A stretch of DNA of 60,389 nt from CAIQJJ01 sp964606085 (GCA_964606085.1 CAZSFD010000021.1:1-60389); one strand, 5' to 3'; positions 15,709 to 24,155 are shown, counted from the first letter of the stretch. Program-made: numbers and translations. Notes: generated by a model not told the origin, from the sequence alone.

Positions 15709-16171
15709 ACTGCCTTTCGGCCTGCCCGGACGCATCTACCGCGGGCGCATGCCTTTCTCGGCTAAAGACCCCCAGGGCGAGATTTTCCCGCGCATGCTGG
15801 CGCTTGGCATCTCGACCGTGGTGGTGCTGGCCGAACGTCAGGAATGCCTCGAACGCGCCGGGCGCGACCTGCCCACCTTCTATGCCGAGAACGGTCTGGA
15901 AGTGCTGCACCTGCCCATTCCCGATTTCAGCGTGCCTGATTTGACCTCGCTGGATGAAGCAATTCGGGCCGTCATCCAACAGGCGCAGGCGGGTAAACAC
16001 ATTGCCGTCCACTGTTACGCCGGATATGGGAGAACAGGCATGTTCCTGGCTTGCCTGGCGCGGCGGGTGCTGGGCATGAACGCCGAGGCGGCGATCACTT
16101 GGGTGCGCGGATATGTGCCGGGGAGTATCGAGGTGGATGAGCAAATACAAATTATTCAGAGCTTCCCCTGA
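15686..16171 (+). CDS. Dual-specificity/tyrosine protein phosphatase-like protein
   Basis: 161 aa. The phosphatase signature is HCYAGYGRTG (HC-x5-R-T/S-G), with the nucleophile Cys and the phosphate-binding Arg. The general acid is probably the Asp in PIPDFSVPDL. The size and the order of the two sites match small bacterial cysteine-based phosphatases. The ATG at 15686 lies inside the end of the Nudix gene, so translation is coupled. The substrate may be a protein, a nucleotide or an inositol phosphate; the sequence does not decide. Confidence 0.85.
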   Translation: MSLPSLIELPFGLPGRIYRGRMPFSAKDPQGEIFPRMLALGISTVVVLAERQECLERAGRDLPTFYAENGLEVLHLPIPDFSVPDLTSLDEAIRAVIQQAQAGKHIAVHCYAGYGRTGMFLACLARRVLGMNAEAAITWVRGYVPGSIEVDEQIQIIQSFP

Positions 16172-16211
16172 CGAATTATGGTAATCCCACCCGTTTAAAG
16201 AAAACAAGCAA

Positions 16212-16310
16212 GACCCCCCTGGGCGCCGATAACCACCGGTAAGAGGTGACGATTGGTTACGCACGTGCCGGAGTGGGTGCCTCCTCCGGAGGCCCAGCAT
16301 TCCCAGGACT
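16212..16310 (+). ncRNA. Candidate structured leader of the amidohydrolase gene
   Basis: The 190-bp leader can form a three-way junction: P1 ctgggc/gcccag (16219-16224 with 16292-16297), P2 aacc/ggtt arms (16231-16235 with 16254-16258), and P3 ccggag/ctccgg (16268-16273 with 16284-16289). I do not recognise a known riboswitch class. It could simply be chance pairing in GC-rich DNA. Confidence 0.3.
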
Positions 16311-16363
16311 TACGATCCTTGCTTGCAAAAATAGTATACCAACTCACACAACCGGAGGCAACC

Positions 16364-17713
16364 ATGCTCATCACCCACGCCAACCTGATCACCTGGGAGC
16401 GCCCCAACCGCATCCTCGCCGATCACGCGCTGCGAATTGACGCTGGCCTGATCGTCGAAATTGGCCCCAGTCCGGCGTTGCAGGCAGCGCACCCCGGCGA
16501 AGAAACACTCGATGCCCGCGGCCAAACTGTGCTGCCCGGAAACATCTGCGCCCACACGCATTTTTACGGTGCGTTTGCCCGCGGCCTGAGCATCCCCGGC
16601 GAAGCGCCCGCCGCTTTCACTGAAATCTTAGAAAGGTTATGGTGGCCGTTGGATCAGGCGCTCACGCTCGAAGATGTGCGCGCCTCCGCCCTGGTCTGCC
16701 TGGCGGATGCCATCAAACACGGTACCACCACCCTTTTCGACCATCACGCCTCGCCCAACGCTATCGAAGGCTCGCTGGATGTCATCGCCGAGGCCGTGCA
16801 GCAGGCAGGTGTGCGGGCCGTGTTGTGCTACGAAGTGACCGCCCGCCACGGGCCGGAGGGGGCAAAGCAGGGCATTGCGGAAAATGTACGGTTTATCGAA
16901 GTGAACAATCGAAAATCGAAAATCGAAAATTGCCCATCCACCATCGCCGCCGCCTTTGGTTTACACGCCCCCCTGACGGTTTCAACTGCCACCCTGGAGG
17001 CCTGCCGCGAGGCTGCGCCTGAGGACACAGGTTTTCACCTGCACCTGTGCGAATCGCAAGATGACACCGGCGCAGTGTTGGAAGCGGAGCGTACCTGGCC
17101 CACGGATTGGCTCAACACGCATGGCATTCTCGGCCCCAAAACCATCGCCGCTCACGCCGTCCACGTAGACGAGTATGAAATACGCCAACTGGCGGCCAGC
17201 GGCACCTGGGTCACGCACCAGCCGCGCTCGAACATGAACAATGCCGTGGGTGTGGCTCGTGTCGAAGAAATGCTCGAAGCGGGCATACCGGTTTGCCTCG
17301 GCAATGACGGCTTCTCCAACGCCATGTGGGAAGAGTGGAAAACGGCCTACCTGCTGCACAAGATCGCCCACGCCGACCCGCGTCGCATGAGCGGCAATAC
17401 CGTGGTCGAGATGGCCATCTACAACAACGCCGCCCTGGCCAGCGCTTACTTCCCCTACGCCCCGGTCGGTGTAATTCAGCCGGGAGCGGTTGCCGATCTC
17501 ATCTTTGTCGAGTATCATCCGTTTACAGAACTCACCCCCGCCAACCTGCCCTGGCATATTTTGTTCGGCTTCCACGAAAGCATGGTGACAACGACCATCG
17601 TGGCGGGCCAAGTGCTGATGAGCGACCGCCGCCTGCTCACCCTCGATGAAGCCGAAATCGCTGCTACCGCACGCCAGCTTTCGCAGAAGGTATGGCAGCG
17701 GATGGCAGTTTAG
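16364..17713 (+). CDS. ssnA: SsnA-like amidohydrolase
   Basis: 449 aa. It belongs to the cyclic-deaminase branch of the amidohydrolase superfamily. Metal ligands are visible in CAHTHFYG, LHLCESQ (His) and AHAVHVDE, and the catalytic Asp is in CLGNDGFSNAMWEE. The stretches FDHHASPNAIEGSL and HQPRSNMNNAVGVA match SsnA, a putative aminohydrolase of purine or related heterocycle catabolism. The ATG at 16364 has GGAGG upstream; the frame is open to 16253, but without a ribosome site. A stretch encoding NNRKSKIEN (16905-16930) is a short tandem aatcgaa repeat intruding in frame into a variable loop. Confidence 0.85.
   Translation: MLITHANLITWERPNRILADHALRIDAGLIVEIGPSPALQAAHPGEETLDARGQTVLPGNICAHTHFYGAFARGLSIPGEAPAAFTEILERLWWPLDQALTLEDVRASALVCLADAIKHGTTTLFDHHASPNAIEGSLDVIAEAVQQAGVRAVLCYEVTARHGPEGAKQGIAENVRFIEVNNRKSKIENCPSTIAAAFGLHAPLTVSTATLEACREAAPEDTGFHLHLCESQDDTGAVLEAERTWPTDWLNTHGILGPKTIAAHAVHVDEYEIRQLAASGTWVTHQPRSNMNNAVGVARVEEMLEAGIPVCLGNDGFSNAMWEEWKTAYLLHKIAHADPRRMSGNTVVEMAIYNNAALASAYFPYAPVGVIQPGAVADLIFVEYHPFTELTPANLPWHILFGFHESMVTTTIVAGQVLMSDRRLLTLDEAEIAATARQLSQKVWQRMAV
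16903..16931. repeat. Tandem aatcgaa repeat inside the amidohydrolase gene
   Basis: Three consecutive copies of a 9-bp aatcgaaaa-like unit encode KSKIEN in frame. The unit resembles the ATTCG-rich repeats found between other genes in this window. Confidence 0.6.
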
Positions 17714-17714
17714 C

Positions 17715-17783
17715 GATCAGGGATTAGGGATCAGGTCAATGGGTTATCCCGACTCAATCGCCCAATTACCTGATTCCTGATCA
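17715..17783. repeat. Imperfect palindrome between ssnA and npdG
   Basis: gatcagggattagggatcaggt (17715-17736, two similar halves) faces acctgattcctgatca (17768-17783). It fills most of the 100-bp gap and may form an RNA hairpin or weak terminator. Confidence 0.5.
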
Positions 17784-17813
17784 CCCACTTCTCAACCCAT
17801 CAATGGAGAGATT

Positions 17814-18515
17814 ATGTCCCCAAACACCCCCACCATAGCCATCATCGGCGGCACCGGCAAAGAAGGCAAAGGATTGGCTTACCGCTGGGCGAAGGCTGGC
17901 TACCGCGTCCTGATCGGTTCACGCACGCCCGAAAAGGCACGCGCCACCGCCGCCGAACTGGAGACGCTGCTCTCGGCCACGCCCGATACCTCGGCCTTGC
18001 TCACATCCTCGGCGGACATCAGCGGCACGGATAACTTGACCGCTGCCCAACGCGCCGATGTCCTCGTCCTCACCGTCCCCTACGCCGCCCACCGCGACAC
18101 GCTCGAAAGCATCCGCGAGGCGGCCCAGGGCAAGCTGCTCATTGATGTGACCGCGCCGCTTGCCCCGCCCAAAGTGACCACCGTGCAAATGCCGTCCGCC
18201 GGTTCCGCCGCCCAGGAAGCGCGTGAGATTTTGGGCACAGGCGTGGAAGTGACCGATGCCTTCCAGAATATCGCCCACGAACACCTGCTTTCAGACAAAC
18301 CGATTGGCTGCGATGTGCTGGTGGTTGGCACGAGCAAGGCCGCCCGTCAGCGCACGCTCGAACTGGTCAGCGCCGCCGGGATGACCGGCTGGGACGCCGG
18401 GCCGCTCGAAAACGCTGTCGTCGTCGAGGGGCTGACCAGCCTGCTGATCCACATCAACAAGCAACATAGCGGCACGTCGGCGGGGATTCGTATCAGTGGC
18501 CTTTCGCACGCGTAA
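17814..18515 (+). CDS. npdG: F420H2:NADP+ oxidoreductase (NpdG type)
   Basis: 233 aa. The N-terminal nucleotide site is IAIIGGTGKEGKGLAYRWAK, then VLIGSRTPEKA, which fits NADP binding (Arg after Ser). VLTVPYAAHRDTL, DVTAPLAPP and DAFQNIAHEHLL match F420-dependent NADP reductases. The enzyme moves hydride between coenzyme F420 and NADP in the cytosol. GGAGAG precedes the ATG. The gene is followed 6 bp later by cofE, which supports F420 use by this organism. Confidence 0.88.
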   Translation: MSPNTPTIAIIGGTGKEGKGLAYRWAKAGYRVLIGSRTPEKARATAAELETLLSATPDTSALLTSSADISGTDNLTAAQRADVLVLTVPYAAHRDTLESIREAAQGKLLIDVTAPLAPPKVTTVQMPSAGSAAQEAREILGTGVEVTDAFQNIAHEHLLSDKPIGCDVLVVGTSKAARQRTLELVSAAGMTGWDAGPLENAVVVEGLTSLLIHINKQHSGTSAGIRISGLSHA

Positions 18516-18521
18516 GTTGTC

Positions 18522-19307
18522 ATGGCCCTGGTTCTCACCCCCCTTCCTGCTATCCCGCTGATCCGCCACAAGGATGATCTCGCCACGATCATCCTGCGTT
18601 CACTGCGCCTGGCCGACCTGCCGCTGCAAGATGGCGATATTCTTGTATTGGCGCAAAAGATCGTCAGCAAGGCCGAGGGGCGGCTGGTTAATTTGAACAC
18701 TATCCATCCCACGCCACAGGCCATCGAACTGGCCGGGCAGGCTGAAAAAGACCCGCGCCTGGTGCAGGTCATTTTGAATGAAAGTAATGCCGTACTGCGC
18801 GTGCGCCCTGGCACGATCATCGTCGAACACAGGCTAGGCTTTGTCTGCGCCAGCGCCGGGATTGATCATTCCAATGTGCGCGGCGGCGACGGCAATGCCG
18901 TGCAAGGCCAGCACGATGAGGATTGGGTGTTGCTGCTGCCGAAAAACCCCGATGAATCCGCTGCCCAGTTGCGCCAAAAGATACAGACGGCTGTGAAAGC
19001 GCAAATTGGCGTGCTGATCATCGATTCACATGGCCGCGCCTGGCGCAATGGCATCACCGGCACGGCTATTGGGCTGGCGGGGTTGCCCGGCGTGGTGGAT
19101 ATGCGCGGGCGGCCCGATTTGTTTGGCCGCCAACTGCGCATCACGCAGATCGGCGCGGCAGATGAGTTGGCCGCCGCCGCCTCGCTGGTGATGGGGCAGG
19201 CCGCTGAGGGGACGCCGGTTGTGCATGTGCGTGGCTTTCCTTACCCCATGCGTGAAGGCTCGTTGGCTGAGCTTTTGCGCCCGAAAGAGCAGGATATGTT
19301 TCGATGA
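18522..19307 (+). CDS. cofE: Coenzyme F420-0:L-glutamate ligase
   Basis: 261 aa, the length of archaeal CofE and of the FbiB N-terminal domain. It adds glutamate to the F420 lactate phosphate tail using GTP. Typical sequence: LQDGDILVLAQKIVSKAEGR, ESNAVLRVRPG, GFVCASAGIDHSNV, then VLIIDSHGRAWRNGITGTAI and GMRGRPDLFGR-like DMRGRPDLFGRQL. The stop overlaps the start of the next gene (ATGA at 19304). The reductase domain that is fused to it in actinobacterial FbiB may be supplied by the nitroreductase at 21290. Confidence 0.9.
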   Translation: MALVLTPLPAIPLIRHKDDLATIILRSLRLADLPLQDGDILVLAQKIVSKAEGRLVNLNTIHPTPQAIELAGQAEKDPRLVQVILNESNAVLRVRPGTIIVEHRLGFVCASAGIDHSNVRGGDGNAVQGQHDEDWVLLLPKNPDESAAQLRQKIQTAVKAQIGVLIIDSHGRAWRNGITGTAIGLAGLPGVVDMRGRPDLFGRQLRITQIGAADELAAAASLVMGQAAEGTPVVHVRGFPYPMREGSLAELLRPKEQDMFR

Positions 19308-19894
19308 ACCCTGCGAACTCGTTCGCCGCGAACTCGTTCGCCATCAATGGCCTGGCTTCGCTATTGGATGAAACGCACACCCGCTGGGTGGAAAATATCT
19401 GGCAGGCGTTGGCCGAACGCTGCCAATTGCTCGATGTGCGTACCGAACTGCCGCCGCACTTCACCTGGCAGGTGGTCGAACGTTATGATGTCGAAAAGCT
19501 GGAGCCGGTCGTCCGTTCGCTGGCCTGGGCTACGCCGCCGTTCAGCGTGCGCACCTCGGGCCTGGGCATTTTCACCGGTCGCAACCCGGTGCTGTACATC
19601 CATATCGTCAAAGATGCCTTGCTGATGCGTCTGCACGAACAAATCTGGCAGCGCTCGGCCTGCTGCGCCATCCGCCCCAGCCCCTACTACAATCTGCAAA
19701 ACTGGACGCCGCACATCACGCTGGCTGCCGATAACGTTCGCCCGGCGGAACTGCATTGCGCCCTCGAATTGCTGGCCCTCGAACCGCTCAATTGGGAAAT
19801 CCCGATCAATAACCTGGTATTGCTGCGCCCGGTGGCTGGCACGCACACGCCTGAAATCGTGCGCTTCGATCTCACGGGCCGCCATGCAAGCTGA
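19304..19894 (+). CDS. 2H phosphoesterase (2'-5' RNA ligase-like)
   Basis: 196 aa. Two His-x-Thr/Ser-type motifs, HFTWQ (about residue 56) and HITLA (about 140), about 85 residues apart, define the 2H superfamily, which hydrolyses cyclic or 2'-5' phosphodiesters. The N-terminus ANSFAANSFA is encoded by a 15-bp palindrome in tandem duplicate. The gene is coupled to cofE by overlap and overlaps the pyrophosphatase gene by 11 bp. A role in F420 metabolism is suggested only by position. Confidence 0.78.
   Translation: MNPANSFAANSFAINGLASLLDETHTRWVENIWQALAERCQLLDVRTELPPHFTWQVVERYDVEKLEPVVRSLAWATPPFSVRTSGLGIFTGRNPVLYIHIVKDALLMRLHEQIWQRSACCAIRPSPYYNLQNWTPHITLAADNVRPAELHCALELLALEPLNWEIPINNLVLLRPVAGTHTPEIVRFDLTGRHAS
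19313..19342. repeat. Tandem 15-bp palindromic unit in the start of the 2H gene
   Basis: gcgaactcgttcgcc occurs twice in direct succession (19313-19327, 19328-19342). Each unit is itself a palindrome (gcgaac/gttcgc). It lies within codons 4-13. Confidence 0.85.
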
Positions 19895-20246
19895 ATTTTG
19901 GCAGTACCTCGACCGCTTGCTGGCCGCCTGCCCGCTGGTCATTGACCGCCCCCAAGGCTCGGCGCACCCACGCTATCCCGAAATCATCTACCCGCTCGAC
20001 TACGGCTACCTGGAAGGCTCCACTACCGTAGATGGCGGCGGGCTGGATGTGTGGGTGGGCAGCTTGCCCGAACGCACCCTTACCGCCCTCGCCCTCACCG
20101 TAGACCTGCACAAGCGCGACGCCGAGATCAAACTGCTCTTGGGTTGCACGCCTGAAGAGCGGCAGATCATCTTAGATTTTCACAACAGCCGAACGATGCG
20201 CGCCACGCTCATACCGCGTCCTGGCGACCCAGCGAAAACTGCCTGA
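19884..20246 (+). CDS. Short inorganic pyrophosphatase-like protein
   Basis: 120 aa, shorter than the usual 160-180 aa family I enzyme. RPQGSAHPRYPEIIYPLDYG and YLEGSTTVDGGGLDVWVG carry the Tyr, Asp and Gly residues of the family I active site (DYGY and GGLDVWVG). The remainder TVDLHKRDAEIKLLLGC has the expected Asp, Lys region. The C-terminal part is reduced. Hydrolysis of pyrophosphate or a related phosphoanhydride is likely, but the exact substrate is uncertain. It overlaps the preceding gene. Confidence 0.78.
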   Translation: MQAEFWQYLDRLLAACPLVIDRPQGSAHPRYPEIIYPLDYGYLEGSTTVDGGGLDVWVGSLPERTLTALALTVDLHKRDAEIKLLLGCTPEERQIILDFHNSRTMRATLIPRPGDPAKTA

Positions 20247-20284
20247 TACCGCTTCAGGGGTGTCAGCCACACAGGAGATTAAGC

Positions 20285-21268
20285 ATGTCCAAAATCAATT
20301 CATCGCTTGGCTGGCTGGGGATCGGCGCTGTCATCGGCGCGGCGTGGGCCAGCCTGAAAATCGGCCAGGCCATTTTGCAGGGCGACCAGTTGAGCCGCCT
20401 GCTTCACCCGCCGCGCGGCCAGCAGTTCGCCGAGACGCGCCAGGAAACAGCCTATACCGTTGCACACACTGTCGGCGATGGCATTGAGCGCATCACCTAC
20501 ACCCCCGTTCAGCGCCGCTTCGAGACGCCGATCTTGATGCAGCATGGCATGTGGCATGGGGCCTGGTGCTGGCAGCCCTGGCAGGCGCTTCTCGCCGAAT
20601 GGGGTTGGGAAAGCACCGCCATCAGTTTGCCCGGACATAGCAGCTCGCCGGAGCAGCGTCCGCTGATGCTCTGCACGCTGGAATACTACTTGAGCTTTCT
20701 CAAGGCCGCCGTGGATCAGATGCCGCGTAAACCGGTGCTGATGGGTCACAGCATGGGCGGCGCGCTGACGCAGTGGTATCTCAAATATGTGGGGGATGAT
20801 CTGCCCGCGGCCGTGATGGTGGCCCCGTGGAATGCCTTCGATGTGCTGCGCGACAGCCTGCCATTATTCGTCAAACTGCAACCGTTGGCTGTGCTGGAAA
20901 CCTTTCTGTCCATGCACGCCAGGCCGCTGGTCAGAACCCCCGAACGGGCTGCCGGCGCCTTGCTTTCGCCAGGAAGCAGCGTTTCGCCCGCTGAATTGCA
21001 CGCCCATTTAGACTCAGAGTCAGCGTTGATCTTGTTTGAACACCGCCCGCCGCACTGGACTCCCCCCGCCAACCTGAAAACCCCCACCCTGCTGCTGGCC
21101 GGTGAAGCCGATGCCGTCGTCAGCCTGGCGGGGCTGCGCCGTTCAGCCGCCCACTTCGGCGCAGATTTCATCGCCATTCCCGGGGCCGGTCACAACCTGA
21201 TGCACGCCCATAACGCCCGGAAAACCGCGGAGCAGATTCACATCTGGCTCTCTGACCGCCTTTCCTAA
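20285..21268 (+). CDS. Alpha/beta hydrolase
   Basis: 327 aa. An N-terminal hydrophobic stretch (about 9-28) may be a membrane anchor or signal. The oxyanion region is ILMQHGMWHGAWCW, the nucleophile elbow is LMGHSMGGALTQ, and the acid and His lie in LAGEADAVVS and IPGAGHNLMH. The ATG at 20285 has AGGAG upstream. It is probably an esterase or lipase; its substrate is not evident. Confidence 0.87.
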   Translation: MSKINSSLGWLGIGAVIGAAWASLKIGQAILQGDQLSRLLHPPRGQQFAETRQETAYTVAHTVGDGIERITYTPVQRRFETPILMQHGMWHGAWCWQPWQALLAEWGWESTAISLPGHSSSPEQRPLMLCTLEYYLSFLKAAVDQMPRKPVLMGHSMGGALTQWYLKYVGDDLPAAVMVAPWNAFDVLRDSLPLFVKLQPLAVLETFLSMHARPLVRTPERAAGALLSPGSSVSPAELHAHLDSESALILFEHRPPHWTPPANLKTPTLLLAGEADAVVSLAGLRRSAAHFGADFIAIPGAGHNLMHAHNARKTAEQIHIWLSDRLS

Positions 21269-21289
21269 CACCCTAACCTTCTTGCCTCC

Positions 21290-21898
21290 ATGCCCCCCGG
21301 CTCCCTCGCTCCCCTCCTCCTCACCCGTCGTTCCATTCGCCGCTTTCGTCCTGACCCCATCCCCGTGCAGGTGTTGGAACGCCTCCTGGAGACGGCCACC
21401 TATGCCCCCTCGGCGCACAATCGCCAACCCTGGCGCTTCGCCGTGCTGACCACGCTTGCGGCCAAAACGACATTGGCTGAAGCCCTTGCCGAAGCATTCC
21501 GTAGTGACTTGAAGGCTGATGGACTGCCCCCCGAGGAGATCAATGCTCGCGTGGCGCGTTCCATCAGCAGGATTACTACTGCCCCGGCCGCGATTGTGTT
21601 GTGTACTGATTTTTCTGCCGGTGATTTTTACCCCGACCCCAGCCGCACCGCCGCCGATAACCTGATGCTGGTGCAAGATGCCACCCTGGCCGGCGGCACC
21701 CTGCTGCTGGCCGCCCACGCTGAAGGGCTGGGCGCGTGCTGGCTGTGCGCCCCGCTCTTTGCCCCCGAAAGCGTGCGCGAGGCGTTCAGCCTGCCCGAAA
21801 GCTGGGAGCCGCTGGCGTTGATCTTGCTCGGCTACCCGGCCCACCAGCCACCGCCGCGCCCGCGCCGCCCGCTGGATGAGGTGACACGTTTTTGCTAG
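21290..21898 (+). CDS. Nitroreductase-family FMN oxidoreductase, possibly F420-related
   Basis: 202 aa. The nitroreductase fold is shown by LLTRRSIRRFRPDPIPVQVL, the flavin-binding YAPSAHNRQPWRFAVL and the C-terminal GLGACWLCAPLFAPE with ILLGYPAHQPPPRPRRPLDE. This arrangement resembles the C-terminal domain of FbiB, which reduces dehydro-F420 with FMN. Because cofE and npdG are in the same run, that role is plausible. A general nitro or quinone reductase remains possible. The stop lies 1 bp from the stop of the convergent L,D-transpeptidase gene. Confidence 0.82.
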   Translation: MPPGSLAPLLLTRRSIRRFRPDPIPVQVLERLLETATYAPSAHNRQPWRFAVLTTLAAKTTLAEALAEAFRSDLKADGLPPEEINARVARSISRITTAPAAIVLCTDFSAGDFYPDPSRTAADNLMLVQDATLAGGTLLLAAHAEGLGACWLCAPLFAPESVREAFSLPESWEPLALILLGYPAHQPPPRPRRPLDEVTRFC

Positions 21899-21899
21899 G

Positions 21900-23087
21900 C
21901 TATGGCGCTCCGCTGCCATACAGCGCCGGGTCGGTCGGCGTTTTGCCAGAGGGGTCCCACACATAGACGGCATCCCCCAATTGCGCCCAATCGTATAACC
22001 AGTGCGCATCGCCCGGCGAGAGGTTGACGCAGCCGTGCGATTGCTCAAAGCCAAAGCGCGCCCGCCAGTAGGCCGTGTGCAGGGCGCGGGCATCGTCGAA
22101 ATACATCGTCCACGGCACATCTTCGAGATAGTAAAAGTCCGATTGATCGGCTTCGAAAGTGCCGCGCATCACGGTTTCGTCCAGCTTGTCATAAATCTGA
22201 AACAGGCCGGGACGCGTCCAGAAGGGGTCGAGGCCAGTGGCAACCATGCTGGCAAAGACCATCTGACCGTTTTCGTAGGCGGCCAGGGTTTGTTCGGCCA
22301 GGTTGATTTCGATCCAGCGGGCGGTGATGACGCCTTCAGGCGGCGAGCGGCGCGGCGTCACCACGCCCACCAGGCGGCCTTCCAGCCATTCGTCTGGCCC
22401 AATCATCACCCACTCCACGCTATCCACCGTTTGCACGTCGTAGACCTGAACGACCTGGTATTCCACATACGCATTGCCGGTGGGGGTGACGGCCTGAAAG
22501 CCGGGCGTGCGCTGCGATGCCGCCGTGGGGTTGAGCGGCACGATCCAACCGAAGGCGTTGGCGGGTGTCTGGCGGAACGTCAACCCCTGGAAGCCCGGCG
22601 CTGCACCGACCCGCGAGGACACCGAATCGGCTGTAATCCACCCGCCGCTGCGCAGTTGGAAGTAACGCGGTTTGTCGCTGCCCTCGGGTGTGAAGGTATC
22701 CATGTAGGAAATGAACCGCAGTGGGCCGCGTGCAATGGTGTACGAGGGGGTGAGGCCAGCCATGGCATCTTCCAGGCTGGCATACACCGGGGTATCTACG
22801 TCATCTTTCAAACGTGCGTAATAGAAATTGATGATCGCCAGCGCTGCATCGGGGCGCTGGGCCGGCAATGGGCGCGGCGGCAGGGTCAGGCCGAGGTTGG
22901 CCATCTGCTGTTGATAGGCCGCCGCGCCTTCGACCAGGCAGTCGGTCGCCGCGGGCAGGGTCAGGCCAGGCAGGCATAAGATTGCGCCGGCTTGTGGGGG
23001 GGCGGTTTGTTCGGTTGCGCTGGCGCGGCCAACGTTCACCTGCCACGAAAGGAAAAACAGGATCAGCAAAGCGAAAAAGCGTGACAC
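21900..23087 (-). CDS. L,D-transpeptidase (YkuD domain), exported
   Basis: 395 aa. A signal peptide (about 1-24, SRFFALLILFFLSWQVNV) leads to a large N-terminal region without motif. The YkuD domain (about 250-385) begins ARWIEINLAEQTLAAYENGQ and has the catalytic site FEQSHGCVNLSPGDAHWLYD with C353 and its His. It forms 3-3 cross-links in peptidoglycan or attaches ligands. The start is GTG with GGAG upstream. It would act outside the membrane. Confidence 0.9.
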   Translation of the reverse strand: MSRFFALLILFFLSWQVNVGRASATEQTAPPQAGAILCLPGLTLPAATDCLVEGAAAYQQQMANLGLTLPPRPLPAQRPDAALAIINFYYARLKDDVDTPVYASLEDAMAGLTPSYTIARGPLRFISYMDTFTPEGSDKPRYFQLRSGGWITADSVSSRVGAAPGFQGLTFRQTPANAFGWIVPLNPTAASQRTPGFQAVTPTGNAYVEYQVVQVYDVQTVDSVEWVMIGPDEWLEGRLVGVVTPRRSPPEGVITARWIEINLAEQTLAAYENGQMVFASMVATGLDPFWTRPGLFQIYDKLDETVMRGTFEADQSDFYYLEDVPWTMYFDDARALHTAYWRARFGFEQSHGCVNLSPGDAHWLYDWAQLGDAVYVWDPSGKTPTDPALYGSGAP

Positions 23088-23107
23088 GGCAACTCCTAAC
23101 CTGTAGC

Positions 23108-24049
23108 CTACGCATCGCCGTTTTGATACGGTTCTGGGATGCGGGACACATCAAACGGCGTGAGTTGGTACACGTAATAGTTCAGCCAGTTCGAGAAGAG
23201 CAGGTTGGCGTGGCTGCGCCAGCGCACCAGCGGCGGGTTGGTCGGCTTATCGTCAGGATAGTAATTGCGCGGCACGTGGATGGGCAGGCCGCGGTTCACG
23301 TCGCGGTCGTACTCGCCTTTGAGCGTCAGGGGGTCATATTCCGAGTGGCCGGTGATGAAGATGTGGCGGCCATCGTGCGTGCCAACCATGTAAACGCCCG
23401 CTTCGTCCGATTCTGAAAGAAGCTGGATTTCAGGCACTTTCTCGATATCGGCGCGGCGGATTTCGGTGTGGCGCGAGTGCGGCGCATAGAAGCGGTCGTC
23501 GAAACCGCGCAGCAGGCGCTCGTTGGGGACGAGAACGTTATGCTCGAAGACGCCGAACATCTTCTTGGGCAGCGGGTACTTCGGCACGCCGTAGCGGTGA
23601 TACAGCCCGGCCTGCGCTCCCCAGCAGATGTAAAACGTGGAAAACACGTTCGTTTCGGCCCAATCCATCATTTGGCATAGCTCGGGCCAGTAATCTACCT
23701 CTTCGAAGGGCATTGTCTCTACGGGCGCGCCGGTGATGATGAAGCCATCGAATTTCTCATGGCGCACGGCATCGAAGGTTTCGTAGTGGTTGAGCAGGTG
23801 TTCTTCATCCACATTTTTCGATTTATACGTGGCCGTGTGCAGCAGGGTGATTTCTACCTGGAGCGGCGAGTTACCCAGTAAACGCAGCAGTTGCGTCTCG
23901 GTGGCGATCTTCGTCGGCATCAGGTTGAGGATGGCGATGCGCAGCGGGCGAATATCCTGGTGCTGGGCGCGTTCTTCCGTCATCACGAAGACATTTTCGC
24001 TCTCGAGGATAGCGCGGGCAGGCAGGGTGCGGGGGATGTTGACGGGCAT
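23108..24049 (-). CDS. metA: Homoserine O-acetyltransferase (MetA family)
   Basis: 313 aa. The family signatures are MPVNIPRTLPARAILESENV at the start, ILNLMPTKIATETQLLRLLG, the nucleophile C142 in FYICWGAQAGLY, and the His/Glu pair in ITGHSEYD. E111 (GAPVETMPFEEV) is the residue linked in B. cereus MetA to acetyl-CoA use, whereas E. coli has Gly there. So this is more likely an acetyltransferase than a succinyltransferase. The neighbouring metY encodes the O-acetylhomoserine sulfhydrylase, which fits. AAGGAT precedes the ATG. Confidence 0.93.
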   Translation of the reverse strand: MPVNIPRTLPARAILESENVFVMTEERAQHQDIRPLRIAILNLMPTKIATETQLLRLLGNSPLQVEITLLHTATYKSKNVDEEHLLNHYETFDAVRHEKFDGFIITGAPVETMPFEEVDYWPELCQMMDWAETNVFSTFYICWGAQAGLYHRYGVPKYPLPKKMFGVFEHNVLVPNERLLRGFDDRFYAPHSRHTEIRRADIEKVPEIQLLSESDEAGVYMVGTHDGRHIFITGHSEYDPLTLKGEYDRDVNRGLPIHVPRNYYPDDKPTNPPLVRWRSHANLLFSNWLNYYVYQLTPFDVSRIPEPYQNGDA

Positions 24050-24083
24050 AGGAGATGAATCCTTTCAAAAGAGAGATTGATAA

Positions 24084-24155
24084 GCGTAATTCGTTATTCG
24101 TAATTCGTGAAACCCGATCGTTTTCTACGAATTACGAATAACGCTTACCGAATTA
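24084..24155. repeat. ATTCG-rich repeat, copy B
   Basis: The arms cgttattcgtaattcgt (24092-24108) and acgaattacgaataacg (24127-24143) are perfect over 17 bp with an 18-nt loop. The metY stop codon TAA (minus strand) falls in the last gaattacg unit. It lies between metY and metA. Confidence 0.9.
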
